Shown here in pieces: positions 53,741 through 61,321 of a DNA stretch of 64,000 nucleotides. Source of the DNA: GCA-2725625 sp964574215 (GTDB taxonomy: Bacteria > Pseudomonadota > Alphaproteobacteria > Rhodospirillales > UBA2165); the NCBI GenBank assembly GCA_964574215.1, contig CAZNLR010000023.1:1-64000 (forward strand). The letters run 5' to 3'. The notes below the pieces were generated by a model. That model was not told the origin of the DNA. It made no database searches and worked only from the letters and a program-made list of their open reading frames with translations. Within the stretch, counting starts at the first letter, position 1. Each line of letters starts with the position of its first letter. Made by a program: the position numbers and the translations under genes.

Positions 53741-54709
53741 TCACGCTCCCCCGCTCGCTGATGCCTGGTCTTTGGCCTGGTCCTCCCGGGCCTGGGCTTC
53801 CGCTTCGGCCACCTTGGCCCTCATTCCTTCTGTGCGGGCGATGACATTGGCTTGAGGCGCCCGCTGGGCGATGGGGCAGACCCGCATGCATTCGGCGCAA
53901 AGAGCCAGCAATTCACCGGCGCCGATGGCCAGTTTATACCAAATCACCTGGCTTTCCGGTCCGTGCAGGGCCATACCCCGCTCGATCGGGTCTTTGGCGT
54001 CCAAGGTGTCGAGGAGCACACTGGGAATAGCTTCGTATTGTTGGCACATGGTGGCGCAGGCGTGAGTATCGTAAACCATTTCCGCCTGCTTGCCGTCTTC
54101 GGTCAACGAACCATCCAGGCAACTTACCGGGCAGTATTTTTGGCAAGGCGTCTGTCCCGACTGGTGGTAGAGCTTGACGCAGGAGGGATGGGGGCAGGGA
54201 TTTTCCGGCATGGGCGCGTCGGGCGCCAATTCCATCTCGGTAAAAACGGACCCGTAATACAGCATGCCGAATTCGGGATGGAGCATGATATCCCCGGCCA
54301 TGGAGCGGGCGCCGATCCCGGCGATTTCGGCGTGCAGTTTCATGCTTTGCATGGGAATACGCGCCCCTTTTTCCGGATCTGAATCGGGCGGGCAGAATAC
54401 CGACCGGTAGCCGTATTTTGCCTCGATCATAAACGCCAAACCATAGGCGACCCGGTAGGCCATGGTTTCCGTATCACCCACATAGGCATAGGTTTTGGCA
54501 TCTGATGACCAGCTCCCGCTGGTGCCGCCGCCGACCCCGACGCTGATGACTGTTTTGGCTTTGGGCATGATATCGCGGGGCCGGTGACCTGCCGGCGCAA
54601 TCTTTTCCAATACGTCAATGTCGGCCACGCCAAAGGCCAATGCGCCTTTTTTCAGAACATAACTTTGGCAGGCTTTCTTCGCTTCCGCCGGATCGTATTT
54701 TTCAGCCAC
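53741..54709 (-). CDS. 4Fe-4S protein resembling QueG/reductive dehalogenase core
   Basis: 322 aa. Eight conserved cysteines in a dicluster ferredoxin pattern: Cys172, 177, 189, 193, 197 (CPHPSC, PCQKYCPVSC) and Cys271, 274, 278 (CAECMRVCPIAQRAP). The centre carries AEIAGIGARSMAGDIMLHPEFG, close to the AGLGxxGxxxLLIxPxFG stretch of QueG and reductive dehalogenases, whose folds bind cobalamin. There is no Tat signal, so it is cytosolic. It may be a reductive enzyme of an aromatic or halogenated substrate; no function is shown. It heads the operon with the acyl-CoA ligase and TetR. Confidence 0.75.
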   Translation of the reverse strand: MAEKYDPAEAKKACQSYVLKKGALAFGVADIDVLEKIAPAGHRPRDIMPKAKTVISVGVGGGTSGSWSSDAKTYAYVGDTETMAYRVAYGLAFMIEAKYGYRSVFCPPDSDPEKGARIPMQSMKLHAEIAGIGARSMAGDIMLHPEFGMLYYGSVFTEMELAPDAPMPENPCPHPSCVKLYHQSGQTPCQKYCPVSCLDGSLTEDGKQAEMVYDTHACATMCQQYEAIPSVLLDTLDAKDPIERGMALHGPESQVIWYKLAIGAGELLALCAECMRVCPIAQRAPQANVIARTEGMRAKVAEAEAQAREDQAKDQASASGGA

Positions 54710-54747
54710 AATGACCTCCTCGGTTACCGGACGGGAAGAGTAAACCC

Positions 54748-54791
54748 ATCGGAATTATTTTTCAATAGGTCTATCGAAAAATAATTCCGAT
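54748..54791. promoter_or_regulatory. 44-bp palindrome in divergent promoter region (candidate operator)
   Basis: Arms of 21 bases (ATCGGAATTATTTTTCAATAG and its inverse) flank GT with one mismatch. It lies between the divergent Fe-S gene (start 54709) and hydrolase gene (start 54875), so it is not a terminator. Long AT-rich dyads here fit a TetR-type operator. Confidence 0.6.
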
Positions 54792-54874
54792 GCTGAAAAG
54801 CTGGTTCCGAACTGGACAGCCCGGATTTCGAATTGCATATATCGATCAAGCAAAATTTTAGACGAGATAAGTTT

Positions 54875-55978
54875 ATGGCAGATCATACCCAATTGGATCC
54901 TGATCGCATTCCTACTTTGGATCAGAACGTAAAAACGGCTTTTCTTCATTGGTCCCACCGGTTCATCGCCAGTGGCGTTCCCCTCCATGATTTCGAAATG
55001 ATCACATCGGGGTTGTACGAATGGCGCGATTGGCGGCAGGCCTGGTCCCGTCAGGGGGCGCTCCATGAAGAACTGGGAAAAGGCGCCCTTGGCCAGGGAC
55101 GAAACCGCACGGCCGGAGAGCATCTACAGCGGGCCGCCCTGATGTACCATTTCGGTAAATTTCTGCTGTCCGACGATGATACGCAGATGAAACTAACCCA
55201 TGATAAGTCTTTGGAATGCCATCGTCTTGCTCTTGCTCATCTGGATCCGCCCGGTGAACGGGTGGAAATACCTTTTGAGGATGACCAATCGCTGCCTGGA
55301 ATTCTGCGGAAGCCTATTGGCGTCGACCGTCCGCCCCTGGTCATCATGTGTTCCGGACTCGACGCCTGCAAAGAGGAAATGGGTGCTCACGAGACCGGCT
55401 ATTTAAGCCGGGGTGTCGCCACGCTCGCCTTTGACGGACCGGGACAGGGCGAAGTGGCGGTCAAGTTGCCGCTGCGTCCCGACTTCAAAACCGCCGTGGC
55501 CGCTGTTTTGGACTATGTCCAGAACCGGGCAGACATCAATCCCGGCCGCGTCGGCGTCTGGGGTGCGGGTCTGGGAGGACAGTTGGCCGTCCGTGCCGCC
55601 ATTCTGGATGATCGGATCAGGGCCTGTGTTAGCATTTCCGGCGCCTTCGACTACGGCACCGAGTTCAATCAAATGCCGTCGTTGTGGCGGGATGTTTTCC
55701 GCCATCGCACCCACAGCGCCGACGAGGCGGCGGCGAAAAAGGCGGCCCAGCAGTTCAATTTGGCATTGGTGGGCGAACGGATCACCTGTCCTCTCCTGGT
55801 TTTGGCGGGCGACAGCGATGAAATCACGCCGCCGGAAAATAGTGAACAAATCATGTCCCTGGCGGATGGGCTGTCGCGGTTTTTGCTGATCCTGGACGGC
55901 GGGCACATGGTCGACAATCGCCGCTACAGTTACGGCGGGCAGACCTCGGACTGGATGGCGGAAGTATTGACAATTTAG
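54875..55978 (+). CDS. Alpha/beta hydrolase (2,6-dihydropseudooxynicotine hydrolase-like) lacking the Ser nucleophile
   Basis: 367 aa from the ATG at 54875; a TTG at 54833 would add 14 residues. The N-terminal helical part resembles FrsA/DHPON-hydrolase proteins (SRQGALHEELGKGAL, GEHLQRAALMYHFGKFLLSD). The fold core has IMCSGLDACKEEM and LAFDGPGQGE. The nucleophile elbow reads GVWGAGLGGQ (residues 227-236), with Gly232 where Ser stands in DHPON hydrolase GRSLGG. The Asp (LAGDSDEITPP) and His (DGGHMVDN) of the triad remain. So classical serine hydrolase activity looks unlikely. Divergent from the Fe-S/ligase operon. Confidence 0.75.
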   Translation: MADHTQLDPDRIPTLDQNVKTAFLHWSHRFIASGVPLHDFEMITSGLYEWRDWRQAWSRQGALHEELGKGALGQGRNRTAGEHLQRAALMYHFGKFLLSDDDTQMKLTHDKSLECHRLALAHLDPPGERVEIPFEDDQSLPGILRKPIGVDRPPLVIMCSGLDACKEEMGAHETGYLSRGVATLAFDGPGQGEVAVKLPLRPDFKTAVAAVLDYVQNRADINPGRVGVWGAGLGGQLAVRAAILDDRIRACVSISGAFDYGTEFNQMPSLWRDVFRHRTHSADEAAAKKAAQQFNLALVGERITCPLLVLAGDSDEITPPENSEQIMSLADGLSRFLLILDGGHMVDNRRYSYGGQTSDWMAEVLTI

Positions 55979-55982
55979 ATGT

Positions 55983-56016
55983 CAAAAAAAGGGGCCTGGC
56001 GGGAGGCGCCAGGCCC
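55983..56016 (-). terminator. Rho-independent terminator of the CBS-BON gene
   Basis: The perfect stem GGGCCTGGCG/CGCCAGGCCC with a five-base loop, followed on the minus strand by a seven-base T-run. It lies 74 bp after the CBS-BON gene end and just after the hydrolase stop. Confidence 0.85.
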
Positions 56017-56089
56017 TATCAGTCTCAGGGAACATGCGTCAGGCCGGTAGGAAGGCCTGACTGGCGATCAGATCGCCGGAGTGCCGCTC

Positions 56090-56785
56090 CTAGATGTAGT
56101 CGGGTGGAGCGGCGGAAACACCTAAATTATTCTCAACGGCTTTAACGCCGGGAATTCCTTCGGCGGCAAGCTTCAAAGCCTCCCGCGCTTCATCGGATTC
56201 AACAAAACCCCAGAAACGGACCACACCCGCATCGACGACCACGTTCATTGTCGCCGTGCTGGCCCAGGCGTGTTGATCCAATTCCTTCAAAAGCTTGGTG
56301 CGGATTTCCTGATCGCTGGCGTCGACCTTGGGCAGATCGTTCTCGCCTTTGGCAATCAGCGCTTGGATAATATTGGCGCGGCTGACAATGCCGACCAGGA
56401 CACCATCCTTAACCACGGGAACCCGCTTGATTTTCCTCTTTTCCAAAGTTTCGGCAATTTCCGCGACGGAGGTGAATTCGGTCACCGTCGCCACATCGGC
56501 GGTCATCACGTCTTTGGCGGTTGAGCCGTGGGATTTGATATATTCATCGGGAACGTCACTGGGATCGCCGACCAGGGTCAACCACCAGGAGCGGGGCATT
56601 TCATGGTCACCACGGATGCGGTGAACGAGATCGCCTTCGCTGACGATACCGACCAGCTTGTTTCCGGAATCGACCACCGGCGCTGCACTGATCCGTCGAT
56701 CAACCAGCATTTTCGCAATTTCGGCAACCGAAGAATCCGGCGAAACCGTAATGACGTTAGTTGTCATAATATCTTTTGCGAACAT
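56090..56785 (-). CDS. CBS-pair protein with C-terminal BON domain
   Basis: 231 aa from the ATG at 56785, chosen because AAAGGAGGGT precedes it; the longer frame start is unlikely. Two CBS domains (about 1-58 and 90-148): AKDIMTTNVITVSPDSSVAE, LVGIVSEGDLVHRI, AKDVMTADVATVTEFTSVAE and LVGIVSRANIIQAL. A BON domain follows (about 162-225): IRTKLLKELDQHAWAST, VVRFWGFVESDEAREALKLA, PGVKAVENNL. CBS pairs bind AMP/ATP or SAM and sense energy state; BON domains bind membranes or lipids. A likely cytosolic energy-stress protein near the Usp and FNR genes. Confidence 0.9.
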   Translation of the reverse strand: MFAKDIMTTNVITVSPDSSVAEIAKMLVDRRISAAPVVDSGNKLVGIVSEGDLVHRIRGDHEMPRSWWLTLVGDPSDVPDEYIKSHGSTAKDVMTADVATVTEFTSVAEIAETLEKRKIKRVPVVKDGVLVGIVSRANIIQALIAKGENDLPKVDASDQEIRTKLLKELDQHAWASTATMNVVVDAGVVRFWGFVESDEAREALKLAAEGIPGVKAVENNLGVSAAPPDYI

Positions 56786-56889
56786 CGTACCCTCCTTTGT
56801 TTCAGGGTCTGCCAATTAATCAAGCATCGCTAAAATGTCATAAAAATCAATCAATTGCATTGATCAGCATCAAATTTGACCGAATATAC

Positions 56890-57177
56890 CTAGCCGTTTG
56901 CGACGGATCCTTTTGACTGCAAAAGCTGCCCGACTTCTTTTTGTATGAGTTGCCAGCGCGCACGTCCTTGATAATCGCCGGCCTGAAGCAGCTCAGTGGC
57001 GCGAATCCCAGCTTCGTCGATAGCGTCGTCGCCAAAGCGTTCGACGAACTTGACCGCAGCCGCGTGGATGCCGGTCATATCCGTCACATCGCTTTGAGAT
57101 TTCGGATGATCGGCAGGCTGCCGTACTGCTGTAGAACGACTTAAAAACCTAGAATTGGGGCGATTTGCGTGCGACAT
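56890..57177 (-). CDS. Small conserved-looking hypothetical protein
   Basis: 95 aa from ATG 57177; a shorter start at 57078 (MTGIHAAAVKF) is equally possible. The C-terminal half AVKFVERFGDDAIDEAGIRA and GDYQGRARWQLIQKEVGQLL resembles short DUF6961-type alphaproteobacterial proteins (recalled from memory). No signal peptide, no membrane segment; function unknown. It is divergent from the FNR-like gene. Confidence 0.55.
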   Translation of the reverse strand: MSHANRPNSRFLSRSTAVRQPADHPKSQSDVTDMTGIHAAAVKFVERFGDDAIDEAGIRATELLQAGDYQGRARWQLIQKEVGQLLQSKGSVANG

Positions 57178-57238
57178 TATACTCAATAACCGTTTGCGAA
57201 AGAGTGGCTGATTTTATAGGTTCCAACGCGTTTAAAAA

Positions 57239-57252
57239 TTGACGTTGGTCAA
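57239..57252. promoter_or_regulatory. FNR-box-like dyad upstream of the FNR-like gene
   Basis: TTGAC-GTTG-GTCAA is a perfect dyad with the spacing of an FNR/ANR box (TTGAT-N4-ATCAA), 90-190 bp before the FNR-like coding region. It suggests auto-regulation or control of the divergent small gene. Confidence 0.5.
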
Positions 57253-57429
57253 ACGAATCACCACATTTGTCCATAAGGGCAATAATTTGAGCCCCGGTAA
57301 CAAAAATGTGATCGGCGGATCTTAGGGAACGGAACGATAAGCCTGAATTGTTTTAACTGTCAGGTCCAGGACAAGACTGAATGGTGCGTTCTAAGCGAGG
57401 ACGAGCTAAAGCAACTTGATCAGGGACGG

Positions 57430-58044
57430 GTGACCAAAGAATACCTTCCTGGGGAAGTCATCTTTCACGAGGGCGACTCTTGTAGAGGCGTCTATTGCCT
57501 CGAATCAGGGTTGATCGGCGTCCGCAAGACCGATTCCGAAGGCAATTCCGTTCTTCTGTATTTGGTGGGTCCGGGCGACGTTTTAGGCTATCGTGCGCTA
57601 TTGGCGGGTGAAGATTACCGGGCCAGTGCAGAGGCGTTGGAACCCACCCGCATTTGCCAAATTGACGCTACCACGGTGCGGACTCTGCTGGAGAAAAGTC
57701 CGGCGCTGGGTCTCAGGTATCTCAAACGCGTCTCTACCAGTCTGGGCAATGCGGAAGAGAAAATTCTGCACAACGCGACCTTGTCCGTGCGCGCCCGTTT
57801 TGCTCATTTGTTGCTGGTCCTGATGGATAAATACGGTGAGAAAAAGACCTCTGGGGAAACCGATTTCGAACTTCCTCTTTCCAGGCATGATCTGGCGGCG
57901 ATGATCGGTACGACGCCGGAATCCATGTCCCGCACCATTCGCAAGATGGAAACCGACGGCGTGGCCCGCTTTTCCGGACGCACTGTCCACATTCCCGATA
58001 TCGAATCCCTTATTCAGGAATTCGAACCCGATCATTTCGTATAG
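57430..58044 (+). CDS. Crp/Fnr-family regulator (FNR-like)
   Basis: 204 aa from GTG 57430: a cyclic-nucleotide-type beta-roll (EYLPGEVIFHEGDSCRGVYC to about residue 90), dimer helix and a C-terminal helix-turn-helix (LPLSRHDLAAMIGTTPESMS with RTIRKMETDGV). The reading frame continues upstream without stop to 57301 and encodes a Cys cluster, NCFNCQVQDKTEWCVL (57346-57393), typical of oxygen-sensing FNR-type proteins, but no ATG/GTG/TTG exists there; CTG 57343 or ATA 57337 would be needed. The real protein is probably about 29-31 residues longer. The neighbouring stress genes fit an anaerobic regulon. Confidence 0.85.
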   Translation: MTKEYLPGEVIFHEGDSCRGVYCLESGLIGVRKTDSEGNSVLLYLVGPGDVLGYRALLAGEDYRASAEALEPTRICQIDATTVRTLLEKSPALGLRYLKRVSTSLGNAEEKILHNATLSVRARFAHLLLVLMDKYGEKKTSGETDFELPLSRHDLAAMIGTTPESMSRTIRKMETDGVARFSGRTVHIPDIESLIQEFEPDHFV

Positions 58045-58051
58045 AATATTT

Positions 58052-58076
58052 CGCCCGGCGCTTGAGGGGCGATAAA
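58052..58076. repeat. Solo fragment of the palindromic element seen at 13138
   Basis: CGCCCGGCGCTTGAGGGGC followed by GATAAA matches the right end of the large element (13352-13376) at 23 of 25 positions. It lies just after the FNR-like stop and may be used as its 3' hairpin together with the following GGCCCC. Confidence 0.6.
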
Positions 58077-58105
58077 AAGGCCCCGGTCCCTTTTTTTCTT
58101 AATAC

Positions 58106-58936
58106 CTAGTGCGCCATTAGCACCGGCATGGTCATATGCTCCAGCATATGAGCCGTGACCCCGCCCAGCACCAGTTCCCGCCAGCGGGAATGGCCGTAAG
58201 CGCCCATGACAAAAAGATCGATGCCTTTGTCAGATGCCCGTGACAGCAAAATATCGGCGATGCCGATATCGTTTACCGTAATCGATTGGGCCTCGGTATT
58301 AATGTCATGACGGGCTAGGTGCAGGCTGATATCGGCGGACGGCGTTTCACCATGGTCGCCGTTGCCGTTCGGATTGACGGCAATAATATCCACATTCTTG
58401 GCTTTGGAGATCAGCGGGAGTGAATCATGAACCGCCCGGGCGGCCTGGGCGCTGCCGTCCCATCCGACCATCACCCGTTTCCCAAGAGTTTCGACTTTGC
58501 CTGCATAGGGAATTACCAAGACAGGCCGTCCCGAGGTCATAATGATACCGTCGGGAAGATCGCCGAAATCCTCATCGTTATTGGGATCGCGCTGACCCAG
58601 CACCACCAGGTCGTTATAACGTGAATTCATGCGGATGATGTCCAACGCCAGACCTTCTTCACATCGCCATTCATTGGCGATTTCGTGCTGATCGGCAGTT
58701 TTACGAAAATTTTTTTCCGCTTCGACCGACCGTTCTTCGGCGTCTTTCTCCTGTTGTTCCAAATATTCCGTCGGCAGTTGGCCGAAATCCTGAAGTGGCG
58801 GAATATGAGGGCCGCTGATAACATAGATGCCCGTTAAATGCGCGTCATGCTGACGCGCCAATCGCGCGGCGGCGTCCACACGGATATTGCTTTGTGCAGT
58901 CGAATCCACGTGGACCAGGATATCCTTCAGTCCCAT
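58106..58936 (-). CDS. Universal stress protein, two Usp domains in tandem
   Basis: 276 aa from ATG 58936, chosen because GGAGGT lies nine bases upstream; a longer frame from 59032 is unlikely. Domain one (about 1-145) starts GLKDILVHVDSTAQSNIRVD and is degenerate in its nucleotide motif. Domain two (about 155-276) has VMVGWDGSAQAARAV and the ATP-binding signature GAYGHSRWRELVLGG (Gx2Gx9G type). Usp proteins respond to starvation and low oxygen. It is convergent with the FNR-like gene and downstream of the permease gene on the same strand (the permease gene starts 60307). Confidence 0.9.
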   Translation of the reverse strand: MGLKDILVHVDSTAQSNIRVDAAARLARQHDAHLTGIYVISGPHIPPLQDFGQLPTEYLEQQEKDAEERSVEAEKNFRKTADQHEIANEWRCEEGLALDIIRMNSRYNDLVVLGQRDPNNDEDFGDLPDGIIMTSGRPVLVIPYAGKVETLGKRVMVGWDGSAQAARAVHDSLPLISKAKNVDIIAVNPNGNGDHGETPSADISLHLARHDINTEAQSITVNDIGIADILLSRASDKGIDLFVMGAYGHSRWRELVLGGVTAHMLEHMTMPVLMAH

Positions 58937-59035
58937 TACGTCATTACCTCCGGTTTTATCGGGGTATCCCCGGTAAGTTGTTTGATCCCATTTTTCATCA
59001 AATCGGTCACTTACCGCATTGACGAATGTCAAGGA

Positions 59036-60307
59036 TCACAATCCCGTTAGATCGGCGAGAACCAGCACGGCGAAAAAGGCGCTCACCACCATTCCCGCCA
59101 CGGGAACCCAGATCGGGTACCGCACGCCGTCATCCGCCGACCGTTTCTCTTCCGCCGCACCTTCCGTCCGGTCCCGTCTTTTAAGGCGAATGAGCGATGC
59201 ATTTACCAGGGCGGCGATGATCAAAATGATCAGCGACGTGGACTGCGCCAAAATTTCAATGTTGAACACCAAGGCAAGAAATGCCACCAGCGCAACGATC
59301 CAGAACGTTGCATTGACCGGCGTTCTGGTTCTGGGATGAACCCGCCCAAAGGCGGACGGCAGCCATTTCTGTTTGCTCAGACCGTAGAGGACCCGGGACG
59401 CCATGATGACTTGGATCAGGGCACCATTGAGAACCGCCAATATGCTGATCAGGCTGATCAGCGCCGGACTGGAGCCGGTCTTGCGTTCGAAAATCAGCGC
59501 CAGGGGCGCGTCGCTACGGCCCAGTTCCGCCGGCGGAACTGCCAGCACTGCGACCAAGGCGACGACGAAATAGATGAATGTGGTGACCACCAGAGTGATG
59601 ATGATGGCGATGGGCAGCACCCGCCTGACATTTTTGACTTCTTCGGCGACGTTGACCATGTCTTCAAAGCCGATAAAGGCATAAAAGGCGAGAAAGGACC
59701 CACTGAGAATGCCCGCCCAAATCGCACCGCTGAAGCCGGGTGTCAGGTCATCCATTCGGTCGGGCAAATCGGCCAGGGCATCCCCGCCCACAATGACGAT
59801 CAAAACCAGACCCCCGATCTCGACAATGGTGACAATCGCCGCGACGGCAACCGATTCGCCGATCCCCCAAGCCGCCACCAACCCGAGAGCCAAAGCGATG
59901 CAAAGGATGGCTATCCAGTCGGGCAGGGGCAGAAAGATTTGGAAATAGCCGACGAACCCGTTGGCCAGGGCGGCTGACGAGATAACACCGTTGAAGACCA
60001 CCAGGAGACCAACCAGCAGAGCGAGGTTTTTTATGCCCAAACCTTTTTCCACATAGACGGCTTCTCCGGCGCTTTGGGGATACCGGCTCGACAATTCGGC
60101 GAAGGTAAATGCCGTAAACGCCGTCATTAAAGCGGCCACGACGAAGGATAGCGGTGCATGCATGCCGGCGCGGCCGGCGACGTGCCCAATCAGCACATAA
60201 ATGCCGCCACCGATGGTGGTGCCCAAACCATAAAGGGTTATCAACGGCAGACCGAGCGACCGTTTTAGTTTTGTCTGGTTATTGGTTTCTGCGTTCGTAC
60301 GATCCAT
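59036..60307 (-). CDS. APC-superfamily amino acid permease
   Basis: 423 aa from ATG 60307 (GCGGAA upstream); a TTG at 60352 would add 15 residues. About 12 membrane helices. First helix GLPLITLYGLGTTIGGGIYV contains the GxG substrate-backbone motif, helix 3 loop SSRYPQSAGEAVYVEKGLG, helix 6 FLAFYAFIGFEDMVNVAEEV and the later ASRVLYGLSKQKWLPSAFGR. It is most like the cationic/neutral amino-acid transporter (CAT/YfnA) branch; substrate unknown. 99 bp before the Usp gene on the same strand, possibly same transcript. Confidence 0.88.
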   Translation of the reverse strand: MDRTNAETNNQTKLKRSLGLPLITLYGLGTTIGGGIYVLIGHVAGRAGMHAPLSFVVAALMTAFTAFTFAELSSRYPQSAGEAVYVEKGLGIKNLALLVGLLVVFNGVISSAALANGFVGYFQIFLPLPDWIAILCIALALGLVAAWGIGESVAVAAIVTIVEIGGLVLIVIVGGDALADLPDRMDDLTPGFSGAIWAGILSGSFLAFYAFIGFEDMVNVAEEVKNVRRVLPIAIIITLVVTTFIYFVVALVAVLAVPPAELGRSDAPLALIFERKTGSSPALISLISILAVLNGALIQVIMASRVLYGLSKQKWLPSAFGRVHPRTRTPVNATFWIVALVAFLALVFNIEILAQSTSLIILIIAALVNASLIRLKRRDRTEGAAEEKRSADDGVRYPIWVPVAGMVVSAFFAVLVLADLTGL

Positions 60308-60490
60308 GCGTTCCGCCGCATCGCTATTGCAGAAATTGTAACGGCTATCCAAAAAGACAGACTGCCTGATTGTCTGTCAACAGTCAACCTCTTTTAACCC
60401 GCCAGCGCCATGATGGCGGTCAATGCATTCATGACCCAAAAAGGAGTATTACGGGTACTGTTCGATCTATCGTTCGACAAAGGATTGGAT

Positions 60491-61294
60491 ATGGTGGAGC
60501 AAAACAGTTTCGATGCGTATGCCCCGGCGGAAATAGCCGCCCGGGTCGAAGCGGCCGGCGTTACCAAAGCCCGCATGCCGGTATTGCAGACGGTTGTTTT
60601 GGCGATTCTTGCCGGCGCTTATATCGCTTTCGGCGCGATGTTTTTCACCCTGGTAATTACCGACAGCGGTCTCGGTTTCGGGCCGCAACGGCTGCTGGGC
60701 GGTGTTGCCTTCTCGCTGGGACTCATCCTGGTCGTGGTCGGCGGCGCCGAACTGTTTACCGGCAACAATCTGATCGTTATGGGCTGGGCGGACCGGAAAA
60801 TTTCAACGGCGCAACTGTTAAGAAACTGGTCACTGGTCTACGTCGGAAATTTCATCGGCTCCATCGCCATGGTCTTGCTGGTATTTTGGACGGGCATTTT
60901 GGACCTCGGCGGCGGGGGCGTGGCCAAAACGGCCATGACCATCGCCCAAGGCAAAGTGGCCTTGCCGTTTACCGAGGCCTTTGTCCGCGGTGTCCTGTGT
61001 AATGTCCTGGTGTGTCTCGCCGTCTGGCTGTGCTTCGCCGCCCATACGGTTACCAGCAAAATACTGGCCATTATTTTTCCCATATCGGCTTTCGTCGCCC
61101 TGGGTTTCGAGCACTCGGTGGCCAATATGTACTTGATACCGGCTGGCTGGCTGGCCGGATCGGCAGATGTGACGTTAGCGGGATTTATTAACAATCTGAT
61201 TCCCGTGACATTAGGCAATATCGTAGGTGGCGGTGCATTGGTCGCCGCCGTTTACTGGATTGTTTATTTGCGTGGGAAGAAGAATGAACAGTGA
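60491..61294 (+). CDS. Formate/nitrite transporter family channel
   Basis: 267 aa from ATG 60491, preceded by AAAGGA at six bases; the upstream start at 60410 would add an unusual 27-residue leader. The FNT fold has six helices. Landmarks: FDAYAPAEIAARVEAAGVTK, LGLILVVVGGAELFTGNNLI (AELFTGN signature), NWSLVYVGNFIGS, and C-terminal GFEHSVANMYLIPAGWL with the pore His (EHSVANM). It conducts formate, nitrite or a similar small anion. Divergent from the amino-acid permease. Confidence 0.9.
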   Translation: MVEQNSFDAYAPAEIAARVEAAGVTKARMPVLQTVVLAILAGAYIAFGAMFFTLVITDSGLGFGPQRLLGGVAFSLGLILVVVGGAELFTGNNLIVMGWADRKISTAQLLRNWSLVYVGNFIGSIAMVLLVFWTGILDLGGGGVAKTAMTIAQGKVALPFTEAFVRGVLCNVLVCLAVWLCFAAHTVTSKILAIIFPISAFVALGFEHSVANMYLIPAGWLAGSADVTLAGFINNLIPVTLGNIVGGGALVAAVYWIVYLRGKKNEQ

Positions 61295-61321
61295 TAAAAA
61301 TCCCCAATCGCGGTGGCGGCG

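Noticed and set aside
54748..54791. Rho-independent terminator
   Set aside because: It sits between two divergent gene starts, and no gene ends toward it.
54755..55123. Minus-strand frame opposite the hydrolase start
   Set aside because: Shadow frame over the hydrolase coding region and the palindrome; no family features.
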